Assembly: GCA_963731665.1 (NCBI GenBank)
Contig: CAVSWP010000010.1
Span: 111,933 to 175,932, forward strand
Reading direction: 5' to 3'
DNA from: Chersky-840 sp035604715
GTDB lineage: Bacteria; Actinomycetota; Acidimicrobiia; Acidimicrobiales; UBA8190
DNA length: 64,000 bases
Part shown: piece by piece, positions 35,106 to 42,679 of the stretch
Position numbering within the stretch: the first letter of the stretch is position 1
How the letters are laid out: each line of letters begins with the position of its first letter
Notes under the pieces: generated by a model
Databases searched by the model: none
What the model was told of the DNA's origin: nothing
Seen by the model: only the letters and a program-made list of their open reading frames with translations
Position numbers and translations under genes: made by a program

Positions 35106-35856
35106 GAGGCCGGTTGCGATGGACTCGCACCCCCAGGTCGACCTGGGTCACCTGCTCGACGCCGAAGCGCTCGGCCACGTCGATCAGGAGTGCGAGCTCC
35201 ACGCCGTAACCGGGGGCCAGCCCCGTCTTGTCCAGCACCGTCCGGGGCGCGGCGGTCTCCCCGGCGAGGGGCTGGCGAACCGACGCCAGGTGGGGGAACA
35301 ACAGGTCCAGGGCGGGGCGGGCCACGAGCTCGGTGACGCGCCCACCTTCGTCCCTCTGTCCGTGCAGGGGCCGCTCGTAGAACCCCTTCACCAGGGCCAC
35401 GTCCGGCTGCCCGGGAGCGAGGTCCTCGAGCAAGGGGCCCAGCAGGCCGGTGACGAAATGGGGGCCGAAGTTCTCCACGTCGGCGTCGAGGAAGACGAGG
35501 AGCTCGGCGTCGGTCTCTTCCAGCGCCACCGCCATGGCTTGGCCCTTTCCTCCCCCCAAGGTGCGCGCCGGGATGACGCGCGCCCCGCCGCGGCGGGCCA
35601 CCGCGGCGGTGTCGTCGCGGGACCCGTCGTCGACCACGACGACGTCGTCCACCAGGTCGACGCCGCCTCCCGACCGGGTGAGGGCGTGGCGGACGCTCGA
35701 CACGATGGCGCCCACGGTGCCGGCCTCGTCGCGCGCCGGGAGGCACACCGCCACCCGGCGCCCGCCGCGCGCCGCCACCAGGGCCGTGACCTCGAAGTCA
35801 CGGTGGTCGAAGTTACGCACCACCCCTGGGGGGGTCGGGCCGGGCCGGAAAGCCAT
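35017..35856 (-). CDS. gpgS: glucosyl-3-phosphoglycerate synthase
   Basis: GT81 enzyme: NDP-glucose plus 3-phosphoglycerate gives glucosyl-3-phosphoglycerate, precursor of glucosylglycerate or methylglucose lipopolysaccharide. 279 aa from the ATG at MAFRPGPTPP. Motifs: VCLPARDEAGTVG, VVDDGSRDDTAAVA, GKGQAMAVALEET, the DXD-like VFLDADVENF, ALVKGFYERP and LLFPHLASVRQPLAGE (acceptor site). A frame extends upstream to 36003 but crosses the riboswitch region in antisense. No phosphatase gpgP is seen nearby. Confidence 0.9.
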   Translation of the reverse strand: MAFRPGPTPPGVVRNFDHRDFEVTALVAARGGRRVAVCLPARDEAGTVGAIVSSVRHALTRSGGGVDLVDDVVVVDDGSRDDTAAVARRGGARVIPARTLGGGKGQAMAVALEETDAELLVFLDADVENFGPHFVTGLLGPLLEDLAPGQPDVALVKGFYERPLHGQRDEGGRVTELVARPALDLLFPHLASVRQPLAGETAAPRTVLDKTGLAPGYGVELALLIDVAERFGVEQVTQVDLGVRVHRNRPLTELRAQATDVLGVALRRAGVATPSPPAL

Positions 35857-35906
35857 GCTCCGATCATCTCTCACCCTGGGCCCCGGCACGCCACCACCCC
35901 CGTGCA

Positions 35907-35936
35907 TTGACGGCGGTGGTCGGCTTCGTCCACCAT
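35907..35936 (+). promoter_or_regulatory. candidate promoter of the riboswitch operon
   Basis: TTGACG (35907-35912), 18-base spacer, CACCAT (35931-35936). The predicted start near 35943 coincides with the beginning of the SAM riboswitch. The -10 overlaps the perfect palindrome CCACCATGGTGG (35930-35941), which could also be a protein site. Confidence 0.5.
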
Positions 35937-35942
35937 GGTGGG

Positions 35943-36039
35943 ACCATCCAGAGCGGCTGAGGGACGGGCCCTGCGACGCCGCGGCAACCAGTGAATCCGT
36001 CATTTCGGCGGGCGCCAGGTGCCAATGCCCGACCGATGT
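35943..36039 (+). ncRNA. SAM-I (S-box) riboswitch
   Basis: Cis-acting RNA that binds S-adenosylmethionine. Conserved S-box blocks in order: AGAGCGGCTGAGGGACGGGCC (split as AGAGCGGCTGAGGGA plus GGGCC), GCGGCAACC (35981-35989), and GGTGCCAAT (36018-36026). P1 is closed by CATC (35945-35948) and GATG (36035-36038). The ribosome site GGAGG (36040-36044) touches the 3' strand of P1 and the GTG start is 6 bases further, leaving no room for a terminator; control is probably at translation start. It precedes a threonine-synthase-family gene. Confidence 0.93.
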
Positions 36040-36050
36040 GGAGGTGTTTC

Positions 36051-37307
36051 GTGGACTTCGTCACCGGGCTTCGCTGCCGGGAATGTGCGCGGGCCTATCC
36101 GGCCGAGGCGCTGCACGTCTGTGACTACTGCTTCGGCCCTCTCGAGGTCGCCTACGACTACGAGGCCCTGCGAGCGTCGGTCAGCCGGGAGCTGATCGCG
36201 GCCGGCCCCCAGACCATCTGGCGCTACGCGCCCATGCTCCCCGTGGCCGACCCCGCCCCGATCGACCTGGGCACGGGCTGCACGCCCTTGGTTCGGGCCG
36301 ACCGCCTGGCCGCCGAGCTCGGGCTGGGTGAGCTGTGGATCAAGAACGACACGGCCAACCCCACGGGGTCGTTCAAGGACCGCGTGGTGTCGGTGGCCCT
36401 CACCAAGGCGCGCCAGCTGGGGTTCAAGGTGGCCGCCTGCGCCTCCACCGGCAACCTGGCGAACTCCGTGGCCGCCCATGCGGCGCGCGCCGGCATGGTG
36501 TCGGTGGTGTTCATCCCCCGCGACCTCGAGGTGGCCAAGGTGGTGACCACGGCGGTGTACGGCGGTCACGTGGTGGCCGTCGAGGGCACCTACGACGACG
36601 TCAACCGGTTGTGTGCGGAGCTCACCAGTGAGCATCCCTCGTGGGCCTTCGTGAACGTCAACGTCCGCACGTACTACGCCGAGGGGTCCAAGACCCTCGC
36701 CTTCGAGGTGGCCGAACAGCTGGGGTGGCAGGCGCCCGACCACGTGATCGTCCCGGTGGCGTCGGGCAGCCAGATCACCAAGGTGGCCAAGGGCTTCAGC
36801 GAGCTCCACACCGTGGGCCTGCTCGACGAAGAGCCCCACGTGCGGGTGTCGGGAGCCCAGGCCCAGGGCTGCTCGCCGGTGGCCACGGCCTTCGCCGAGG
36901 GCAGCGACGCCATCCGGCCCGTCCGGCCCCATACCATCGCCAAGTCGCTCGCCATCGGCAATCCGGCCGACGGCTGGTATGCGCTGGAGACGGTGCGCAA
37001 GAGCGGCGGGGCCTTCGGCTCGGTGACCGACGACGAGATCCTCGACGGGATCCGCCTCCTGGCCCGCACCGAGGGGATCTTCGCCGAGACCGCCGGTGGG
37101 GTCACCATCGCCACCCTGGGCCAGCTGGCCGCCCGAGGAGTGGTGCGACGCGACGAGCGGGTGGTCGCCTATGTGACCGGCCACGGACTCAAGACGGTGG
37201 AGGCCCTCGTCGACACCGTGGGCCCGTCGACCACCATCGCCCCCACCATGGAGGCGTTCCACGCCGCCGTCGACGTGGACGCCACGGTGGAGGGGGGTGG
37301 GTCGTGA
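36051..37307 (+). CDS. thrC: threonine synthase family PLP enzyme under SAM riboswitch
   Basis: Fold-type II PLP enzyme, 418 aa. It starts with a CxxC-x11-CxxC module (Cys9, 12, 24, 27), a zinc-knuckle type found in long threonine synthases. The PLP lysine is Lys109 in NPTGSFKDR; ACASTGNLANSVAAHAARAG and IVPVASGSQITKVAKG-type motifs follow. Family knowledge gives O-phosphohomoserine to threonine. The SAM riboswitch and the overlapping sulfur-carrier gene (GTGA) instead hint at sulfur chemistry on the same substrate, i.e. homocysteine formation; that is inference. GTG start set by GGAGG. Confidence 0.88.
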   Translation: MDFVTGLRCRECARAYPAEALHVCDYCFGPLEVAYDYEALRASVSRELIAAGPQTIWRYAPMLPVADPAPIDLGTGCTPLVRADRLAAELGLGELWIKNDTANPTGSFKDRVVSVALTKARQLGFKVAACASTGNLANSVAAHAARAGMVSVVFIPRDLEVAKVVTTAVYGGHVVAVEGTYDDVNRLCAELTSEHPSWAFVNVNVRTYYAEGSKTLAFEVAEQLGWQAPDHVIVPVASGSQITKVAKGFSELHTVGLLDEEPHVRVSGAQAQGCSPVATAFAEGSDAIRPVRPHTIAKSLAIGNPADGWYALETVRKSGGAFGSVTDDEILDGIRLLARTEGIFAETAGGVTIATLGQLAARGVVRRDERVVAYVTGHGLKTVEALVDTVGPSTTIAPTMEAFHAAVDVDATVEGGGS

Positions 37308-37579
37308 GCGTGACCGTGAGGGTGCCCGCCCAGCTGCGGACGCTCACCGGGGGCTCCGCCCAGGTGGTGGTGGAGGGCTCGACCGTGGGTGAGGTGCTCA
37401 AGGCGTTGGACGCCGCCCACCCGGGGTTCGGCGACCGGCTCTTCGACGAGGACGGTTCGCTGCGGCGCTTCGTGAACGTCTTTCTCGCCGACGAGGACGT
37501 CCGCTTTCTCGACGGCCTCGACTCCGTGGTCGCCGACGGCCAGACCCTGTCCATCGTCCCGGCCGTGGCCGGAGGCTGA
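37304..37579 (+). CDS. ThiS/MoaD-family sulfur carrier protein
   Basis: Ubiquitin-like beta-grasp protein, 91 aa, beginning VTVRVPAQLRTLTGGSAQVVVEG and ending IVPAVAGG. The C-terminal Gly-Gly is already exposed, as needed for adenylation and thiocarboxylate formation. Closest functional parallel known to me is CysO, partner of CysM in Mycobacterium. The start overlaps the stop of the PLP enzyme, so the two are made together. Molybdopterin genes are absent nearby, which argues against MoaD proper. Confidence 0.87.
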   Translation: MSVTVRVPAQLRTLTGGSAQVVVEGSTVGEVLKALDAAHPGFGDRLFDEDGSLRRFVNVFLADEDVRFLDGLDSVVADGQTLSIVPAVAGG

Positions 37580-37703
37580 GCGCCTCCCCGTCCCGGGTTC
37601 CCCGCTCCGCCCCGGCGGGCGGCGCCGGACGGAGGCAGGATCGGGCCCGGGGCGTCGCCCGGGGGGTGGGCCCCGGGGGCTGGGTGGGTGGCCCGGTTTG
37701 CAG

Positions 37704-37730
37704 TTAGCACTCGAAGCGCTAGAGTGCTAA
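37704..37730 (+). promoter_or_regulatory. CIRCE operator (HrcA site)
   Basis: TTAGCACTC (37704-37712), 9-base spacer, GAGTGCTAA (37722-37730): a perfect inverted repeat identical to the CIRCE consensus. It lies 85 bases ahead of groEL and predicts heat-shock control by HrcA, whose gene is not in the window. Confidence 0.97.
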
Positions 37731-37815
37731 CAGTCGCACGGGGCGGTCGCCGGGAGCGGCGCTCCCCGGCCCCGCCGACGACACCGGTAGAGAAACCCAC
37801 GGAGGAAACCACGCC

Positions 37816-39441
37816 ATGCCCAAGCTGATCGCCTTCGACGAGGAGGCCCGCCGGGCCCTCGAGAACGGCATGAACAAGCTCGCCGACGCCGTACGCGTCA
37901 CCCTCGGCCCCAAGGGCCGCAACGTCGTGCTCGAGAAGAAGTGGGGAGCACCGACCATCACCAACGACGGAGTCTCCATCGCCAAGGAGATCGACCTCGA
38001 AGACCCGTGGGAGAAGGTCGGAGCCGAGTTGGTCAAGGAGGTGGCCAAGAAGACCGACGACGTCGCCGGCGACGGCACCACCACCGCCACCGTCCTGGCC
38101 TGGGCCATGGTCCACGAGGGTCTGCGCAACGTCGCCGCCGGGGCCAACCCGATGTCGCTGAAGCGGGGCATCGAGGCCGCAGTGGAGGCCGCCGTGGAGT
38201 CGCTCAAGAACCAGGCCAAAGAGACCGAGTCCAAGTCGCAGATCGCCCAAGTGGCCGCCATCTCGGCCGCCGACAACGAGATCGGTGAGATGATCGCCGA
38301 GGCCATCGACAAGGTGGGCAAGGACGGCGTCATCACCGTCGAGGAGTCCCAGACCTTCGGCATGGAGATGGACCTCGTCGAGGGCATGCGCTTCGACAAG
38401 GGCTACATCTCGCCCTACTTCGTCACCGACCCCGAGCGCATGGAGAGCGTGCTCGAGGACCCCTACCTGCTCTTCGTGGCCAGCAAGATCTCGGCGGTAC
38501 GGGACCTGCTGCCGGTGCTCGAGAAGGTGATGCAGACGGGGAAGGCGCTCGTGATCATCTCCGAGGACGTCGAAGGCGAGGCCCTGGCCACGCTGGTGGT
38601 CAACAAGATCCGGGGCACGTTCAAGTCGGTGGCGGTGAAGGCACCGGGCTTCGGTGAGCGCCGCAAGGCCATGCTCCAGGACATGGCCATCCTGTCCGGC
38701 GGCCAGGTCATCACCGAGGAGGTGGGCCTCAAGCTCGAGAACGTGGGGCTCGACATGCTGGGCCGTGCCCGCAAGGTGGTGGTCACCAAGGACGAGACGA
38801 CCATCGTCGAGGGGGCCGGCGAGGACTCGGAGATCAAGGGCCGGATCAACCAGATCAAGGCCGAGATCGAGAACACCGACTCCGACTACGACCGCGAGAA
38901 GCTCCAGGAGCGTCTGGCCAAGCTCTCCGGTGGTGTGGCGGTCATCAAGGTCGGGGCCGCCACCGAAGTCGAGCTCAAGGAGAAGAAGCACCGCATCGAG
39001 GACGCCGTGTCGACGACCAAGGCGGCCATCGAGGAAGGTGTCGTCCCCGGAGGCGGGGTGGCGCTGCTGCGGTCCCAGGCCCAGATCCTGGACCGGGCCG
39101 AGAAGCTCGAAGGCGACGAGGCCACCGGGTGCCGCATGGTGTCGCGAGCGGTCGAGGAGCCCTTGAAGCAGATCGCCGTGAACGCCGGCCTCGAAGGCGG
39201 CGTGGTGGTGGAGAAGGTGCGCAACCTGAAGAAGCCGGCCGAGGGCCTCAATGCCGCCACGGGCGAGTACCAGGACCTGTTCGCGGCGGGTGTCATCGAC
39301 GCCGTCAAGGTCACGCGCTCCGCACTGCAGAACGCGGCGTCCATCGCCGCGCTGTTCCTCACCACCGAGGCGGTCATCGTGGACAAGCCCGAGAAGGACT
39401 CCATGCCCGCCATGCCCGGTGGGGGGATGGACGACTTCTAG
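37816..39441 (+). CDS. groL: 60-kDa chaperonin GroEL (solo copy)
   Basis: ATP-dependent folding chamber, 541 aa. Motifs: VRVTLGPKGRNVVLEKKWGAPTITNDGVSIAKEI, DVAGDGTTTATVLA, AAVEEGVVPGGGVALLR-type IEEGVVPGGGVALLR, and a C-terminus SMPAMPGGGMDDF (short GGM tail, not the His-rich tail of some actinobacterial GroEL1). ATG preceded by GGAGGAAA. There is no groES beside it; actinobacteria commonly keep a second groES-groEL locus elsewhere. A CIRCE site precedes it and two hairpins follow. Confidence 0.98.
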   Translation: MPKLIAFDEEARRALENGMNKLADAVRVTLGPKGRNVVLEKKWGAPTITNDGVSIAKEIDLEDPWEKVGAELVKEVAKKTDDVAGDGTTTATVLAWAMVHEGLRNVAAGANPMSLKRGIEAAVEAAVESLKNQAKETESKSQIAQVAAISAADNEIGEMIAEAIDKVGKDGVITVEESQTFGMEMDLVEGMRFDKGYISPYFVTDPERMESVLEDPYLLFVASKISAVRDLLPVLEKVMQTGKALVIISEDVEGEALATLVVNKIRGTFKSVAVKAPGFGERRKAMLQDMAILSGGQVITEEVGLKLENVGLDMLGRARKVVVTKDETTIVEGAGEDSEIKGRINQIKAEIENTDSDYDREKLQERLAKLSGGVAVIKVGAATEVELKEKKHRIEDAVSTTKAAIEEGVVPGGGVALLRSQAQILDRAEKLEGDEATGCRMVSRAVEEPLKQIAVNAGLEGGVVVEKVRNLKKPAEGLNAATGEYQDLFAAGVIDAVKVTRSALQNAASIAALFLTTEAVIVDKPEKDSMPAMPGGGMDDF

Positions 39442-39460
39442 TCCGTCTCGCCGTTTCCGA

Positions 39461-39487
39461 GATCGGGCGCCCCTGCGGCGCCCGATC
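39461..39487 (+). terminator. hairpin 1 after groEL
   Basis: GATCGGGCGCC (39461-39471), 5-base loop, GGCGCCCGATC (39477-39487): 11-bp perfect stem, no T-run. Confidence 0.6.
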
Positions 39488-39502
39488 GCCAAGAGTTTGC
39501 AG

Positions 39503-39531
39503 CCAGGGGGCGCCCATCGGGCGCCCCCTGG
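39503..39531 (+). terminator. hairpin 2 after groEL
   Basis: CCAGGGGGCGCCC (39503-39515), 3-base loop, GGGCGCCCCCTGG (39519-39531): 13-bp perfect stem, followed by TGGTTTCCT. Strong factor-independent terminator by actinobacterial standards. It ends just before the -10 of hemQ. Confidence 0.75.
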
Positions 39532-39539
39532 TGGTTTCC

Positions 39540-39545
39540 TACACT
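39540..39545 (+). promoter_or_regulatory. -10 hexamer of a leaderless promoter (hemQ)
   Basis: TACACT ending 7 bases before GTG 39552. The same hexamer and nearly the same spacing occur before the DUF2342 gene at 6262. Confidence 0.6.
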
Positions 39546-39551
39546 GGGCCC

Positions 39552-40253
39552 GTGGCATCGACCCCGAGCCGGCCCGGGCACGACCCCCTGACCCCGTCGG
39601 TGGGGTGGGGTGTGCTCCACCTCTTCTTGCGGGTGGGCCCGGCCGTGGACGCCGAGGCCGTGGTGCGGGCCGTCAAGACGGCGCGCACCGACGGCGACCA
39701 GGTCGTGACCGTGGCCCTGCTCGGGCACAAGGCGGACCTGGGCGTTATGGCCCTGGGCCCCGACCTGTGGCGGCTGCGCGCCCTGCAGTCGGCGCTGTGT
39801 GGGGCGGGGCTCGAGGCGACGGGTTCCTACGTCTCGCTCACCGAGGTCTCCGAGTACGCCCAGGGCGTCCCCGAGGAGATGAAGCAGGCCCGGCTGTACC
39901 CGGTCCTCCCCCCCGACGGCATGCGGGCCTTCTGCTTCTACCCCATGTCCAAGCGACGCAACGCCGATCACAATTGGTACGCGTTGGAGTACGACGCGCG
40001 CCGGGCCCTCATGACGGGCCACGGGGCGGTGGGTCGTACCTTCCGCGGCCGGATCGTGCAACTGATCACCGGTTCGACCGGCCTCGACGACTGGGAATGG
40101 GGCGTCACCTTGTTCGGCGTGCATCCCGACGACTTGAAGGCCTGTGTCTACGAGATGCGCTTCGACGAGGCCTCGGCCCACTACGCCGAGTTCGGCCCCT
40201 TCTGGACGGGCATGGTGGGTGACATCGAGGACGTGCTCGACCATGTCCGCTAG
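39552..40253 (+). CDS. hemQ: coproheme decarboxylase HemQ (chlorite-dismutase fold)
   Basis: Last step of the coproporphyrin-dependent heme pathway of Gram-positive bacteria: coproheme III to heme b with H2O2. 233 aa. The YPMSK motif (Tyr130, Lys134) corresponds to the catalytic Tyr/Lys pair of HemQ. Also NWYALEYDARRALMTGHGAVGR, TGSTGLDDWEWGVTLF and VYEMRFDEASAHYAEFGPF. GTG start from the leaderless promoter; the longer open frame runs through groEL and the terminators. It overlaps larE by 11 bases. Confidence 0.95.
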   Translation: MASTPSRPGHDPLTPSVGWGVLHLFLRVGPAVDAEAVVRAVKTARTDGDQVVTVALLGHKADLGVMALGPDLWRLRALQSALCGAGLEATGSYVSLTEVSEYAQGVPEEMKQARLYPVLPPDGMRAFCFYPMSKRRNADHNWYALEYDARRALMTGHGAVGRTFRGRIVQLITGSTGLDDWEWGVTLFGVHPDDLKACVYEMRFDEASAHYAEFGPFWTGMVGDIEDVLDHVR

Positions 40254-41133
40254 CACGACGCCGCGCCACGCCACTCCCGACGCCGGCGTGGCCGAGAAGC
40301 TCGAGCGCCTGCGGGCCGAGATCCGGCTCGGGGGGCGGGCCGTGGTGGCGTTCAGCGGCGGCGCCGACTCGGCGCTGTTGGCCCGGGTCGCTACCGACGT
40401 GCTCGGGCCCGAGCTCGTGCTGTGCGTCACCGCCGTCTCGCCCTCGCTGGCGTCCGAGGAGCTCACCGACTGCGCCGCCTTGGCCCGGGAGTGGGGTCTG
40501 CGCTGGCGCACGGTGTCAACCGACGAGCTGGAGGACCCCGCCTACGCCGCCAACGGGGCCGATCGTTGCTATCACTGCAAGGCGAGCCTGTTGTCGGCGC
40601 TGGCCCCGCTGGCCGAGGCCGAGACGGCGACCGTGCTCCTGGGGGTGAACGTCGACGACCTCGACGACTACCGTCCGGGCCAGCGAGCGGCCGCCGAGCG
40701 CGGCGCGCGCTTTCCGCTGGTCTCGGCCGGCCTCACCAAGCACGACGTGCGGGCCGCGTCGCGACACCTCGGCCTGCGGACGTGGGACAAGCCCGCCGCC
40801 GCCTGCCTGGCGTCGCGGGTGCCCTACGGCACGCCGGTGACCCTGGGCACCCTCACGACCGTGGCCGCCGCCGAGTCGGCCCTACGCAGGCTGGGGTTCC
40901 GGCAGTTGCGGGTGCGCCACTACGGGGACCTGGCCCGAATCGAGCTGGCGGTGGACGACCTGGCCGCCGCCGTGGCGCGCCGTGACGAGGTCGTGACCGC
41001 CGTGCGCGGGGCCGGATACCGCTACGTGACGCTCGACCTCGAGGGACTGCGGTCGGGCAATCTGAACCTGGCGCTGACGGGCGCCGCCCACCAGGCCGGG
41101 CCCGTGCCCGGCGACACGCGAGGAGCGCCATGA
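40243..41133 (+). CDS. larE: LarE-family ATP-dependent sulfur transferase
   Basis: PP-loop enzyme, 296 aa. FSGGADSALLARV (ATP site), RCYHCKASLLSAL, GVNVDDLDDYRPGQRAA, and KPAAACLASRVPYGTPVT, where the cysteine in ACLASR matches the sacrificial cysteine region of LarE. LarE supplies sulfur for the nickel-pincer cofactor of lactate racemase. No larA, larB or larC is seen here, so the target may differ. It overlaps hemQ at its start and the NIL gene at its end. Confidence 0.85.
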   Translation: MSASTTPRHATPDAGVAEKLERLRAEIRLGGRAVVAFSGGADSALLARVATDVLGPELVLCVTAVSPSLASEELTDCAALAREWGLRWRTVSTDELEDPAYAANGADRCYHCKASLLSALAPLAEAETATVLLGVNVDDLDDYRPGQRAAAERGARFPLVSAGLTKHDVRAASRHLGLRTWDKPAAACLASRVPYGTPVTLGTLTTVAAAESALRRLGFRQLRVRHYGDLARIELAVDDLAAAVARRDEVVTAVRGAGYRYVTLDLEGLRSGNLNLALTGAAHQAGPVPGDTRGAP

Positions 41134-41369
41134 TCGACGTCCGAGTCAAGCTCACGTTCCCCGAGGATCTGGTGCGACGACCGTTCATGGCCCAGCTGGT
41201 GCGTGACCACGACGTCGAACCCAACATCCGGAGGGCCAACGTCGACGATCACGAGGGCTGGATCGTGTGTGAGCTCGAAGGAGAGCCGGACAAGATCGAC
41301 GGGGCCCTGGCCTGGCTGCGGGGCCAGGGGGTGCGTGTCGACCTCCTCGGGGACATGGTGGAGAGCTGA
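41130..41369 (+). CDS. NIL-domain protein
   Basis: 79 aa comprising only a NIL domain (ferredoxin-like alpha/beta: VRVKLTFPEDLVRRPFMAQLVRDHDVEPNIRRANV, then EGWIVCELEGEPDKIDGALAWLRGQGVRV). NIL domains are known at the C-terminus of methionine ABC-transporter ATPases and in archaeal/anaerobe homocysteine-forming proteins. ATG start overlaps the larE stop. The pairing with larE suggests a sulfur-related regulatory or binding role; the ligand is unknown. Confidence 0.85.
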   Translation: MIDVRVKLTFPEDLVRRPFMAQLVRDHDVEPNIRRANVDDHEGWIVCELEGEPDKIDGALAWLRGQGVRVDLLGDMVES

Positions 41370-41382
41370 CGGGCGCGTCGTC

Positions 41383-41862
41383 GTGGAGGACCCCGACCCC
41401 CAGACGGCGCTGGCGGGGCTCGGCGCCGAGCTGGCGGCTCGGGTCAGCGCCTCGGTGCCGGGCTGGGTGCTGCGCTGCGTCGACGACCGGCTCCCTCGCC
41501 CAACCCCCGACCGGGACCAGGTCATGACCCGGGCCGAGACAGCCGGTCGTAGTGCCCAGCAGGAGGTGGCCGCCAAACTCGCCGCCCTCCTGGCCCAGGA
41601 CGTGGACGCCCAGCGGTCGACCCCGCTGGCCGTGGTCCGAGAAGCGGTCTCGTGGCCGACCGGGGTGCTCCGGGAGGCGGGCGTGGCCCCGATGCCCCGG
41701 GATCCCTTCGTCTCGGCGCGCTTTCCCGACGACCCCTACGGACTGACCCCGGCGTCGCTCCAGGCGCTGGACCCCGCGCTGGGCGAGCTGGCGATCGCCT
41801 GGGGCGCGGCCAAGGCCCTTGCCCACCGCAGGCGCCACACCGGTCCCGCGACCTCCGCCTGA
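41383..41862 (+). CDS. conserved hypothetical protein
   Basis: 159 aa from GTG 41383, 13 bases after the NIL gene. Mostly helical: AGLGAELAARVSASVPGWVLRCVDDR, then TAGRSAQQEVAAKLAALLAQDVDAQ, and a C-terminal DPYGLTPASLQALDPALGELAIAWGAAKAL. No membrane helix, no metal motif. I believe similar proteins occur widely in actinobacteria but know no function. Probably the last gene of the hemQ-larE-NIL transcription unit; it converges with the NUDIX gene. Confidence 0.75.
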   Translation: MEDPDPQTALAGLGAELAARVSASVPGWVLRCVDDRLPRPTPDRDQVMTRAETAGRSAQQEVAAKLAALLAQDVDAQRSTPLAVVREAVSWPTGVLREAGVAPMPRDPFVSARFPDDPYGLTPASLQALDPALGELAIAWGAAKALAHRRRHTGPATSA

Positions 41863-41911
41863 CGCCCACCACCCGGGCGCCCCTTTGGTTCAGCGCAGCG
41901 GGGAGCTCGAC

Positions 41912-42610
41912 TCAGCTCTTGGGGGCTTCTCCGCGCCACATGGGACGACGAGGCCGGTCGAAGAGCACGTCGAGGTGCTCGCCCCGCAGGGCGGCGAACA
42001 CGTGGGGGCCCCATCGTTCGGCGCCGGCCAGGGGCTGGGGGAGCTTGTCGGCGGCGAACCACCCCACATCGGCGCATTCCAGAGGATGGGCCCGCAGCTC
42101 CCCGCCCACGGCCTTGCAGTGAAAGACCAACGAGTACAGAGGGACGCGGGTGAACCCCAGGCGCAGGCCGTCGAGCACGGCGATGAGCCGAAGCGGCTCG
42201 GCCTCGATGCCGGTCTCCTCGAGCACTTCCTTTACCACCACCTCGGCGGCCGAGTAGCCGACGTCGGCCCATCCGGTGGGATATAGCCACACCCCCGAGT
42301 CGGCCCGCTTGACGAGAAGGAGCTCCCCGTCGTCGTTCCCGACGGCCGCCCCCACGGCGACCTTGGGGGTGACGTACCCCGGCACACCTTCGCCCACGGC
42401 GCGCAGCCACTCCTCGACGAGGTCCTCGGCGTCCTCGACGCCGGTGGCCCCGTCGCTGGCCGCCACCCCGATGTCGGCGGCCACCCGCAGCACCTCTTCG
42501 AAGCGCTCGCGCTCGTACAGGCTCTCGGTGAATCCGAGCCCGGTACGCGCGATGGCGGCCAGGCTCTCGCTCCATCGGAGCAGTTGCCGCGTGGAGACGG
42601 GACTGTCCAC
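41912..42610 (-). CDS. NUDIX hydrolase with N-terminal Nudix_hydro_N helix domain
   Basis: 232 aa. N-terminal helical part: LLRWSESLAAIARTGLGFTESLYERERFEEVL. Catalytic NUDIX box in GWADVGYSAAEVVVKEVLEETGIE. This two-part architecture is found in ADP-sugar/NAD-related pyrophosphatases of actinobacteria and firmicutes; the substrate cannot be told. GTG 42610 lies 8 bases after TAGCGT on the minus strand, giving a leaderless start; the frame is open further but without signals. Confidence 0.9.
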   Translation of the reverse strand: MDSPVSTRQLLRWSESLAAIARTGLGFTESLYERERFEEVLRVAADIGVAASDGATGVEDAEDLVEEWLRAVGEGVPGYVTPKVAVGAAVGNDDGELLLVKRADSGVWLYPTGWADVGYSAAEVVVKEVLEETGIEAEPLRLIAVLDGLRLGFTRVPLYSLVFHCKAVGGELRAHPLECADVGWFAADKLPQPLAGAERWGPHVFAALRGEHLDVLFDRPRRPMWRGEAPKS

Positions 42611-42617
42611 GCGGCCG

Positions 42618-42623
42618 ACGCTA
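42618..42623 (-). promoter_or_regulatory. -10 hexamer of a leaderless promoter (NUDIX gene)
   Basis: TAGCGT on the minus strand; its last T is 8 bases before the GTG at 42610. Confidence 0.55.
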
Positions 42624-42679
42624 GCCGAGGCCCCTGCGCCCTGTGCCCCGTAGGGCAGCGTGGTGGGCCACAATGGACC

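Noticed and set aside
35857..36003. N-terminal extension of gpgS to 36003
   Set aside because: It would be antisense to the SAM riboswitch and promoter; the GpgS domain starts normally at the ATG 35856.
37304..37579. MoaD of molybdopterin synthase
   Set aside because: No moa/moe gene nearby; overlap with a PLP enzyme under a SAM riboswitch fits a sulfur carrier of amino-acid metabolism better.
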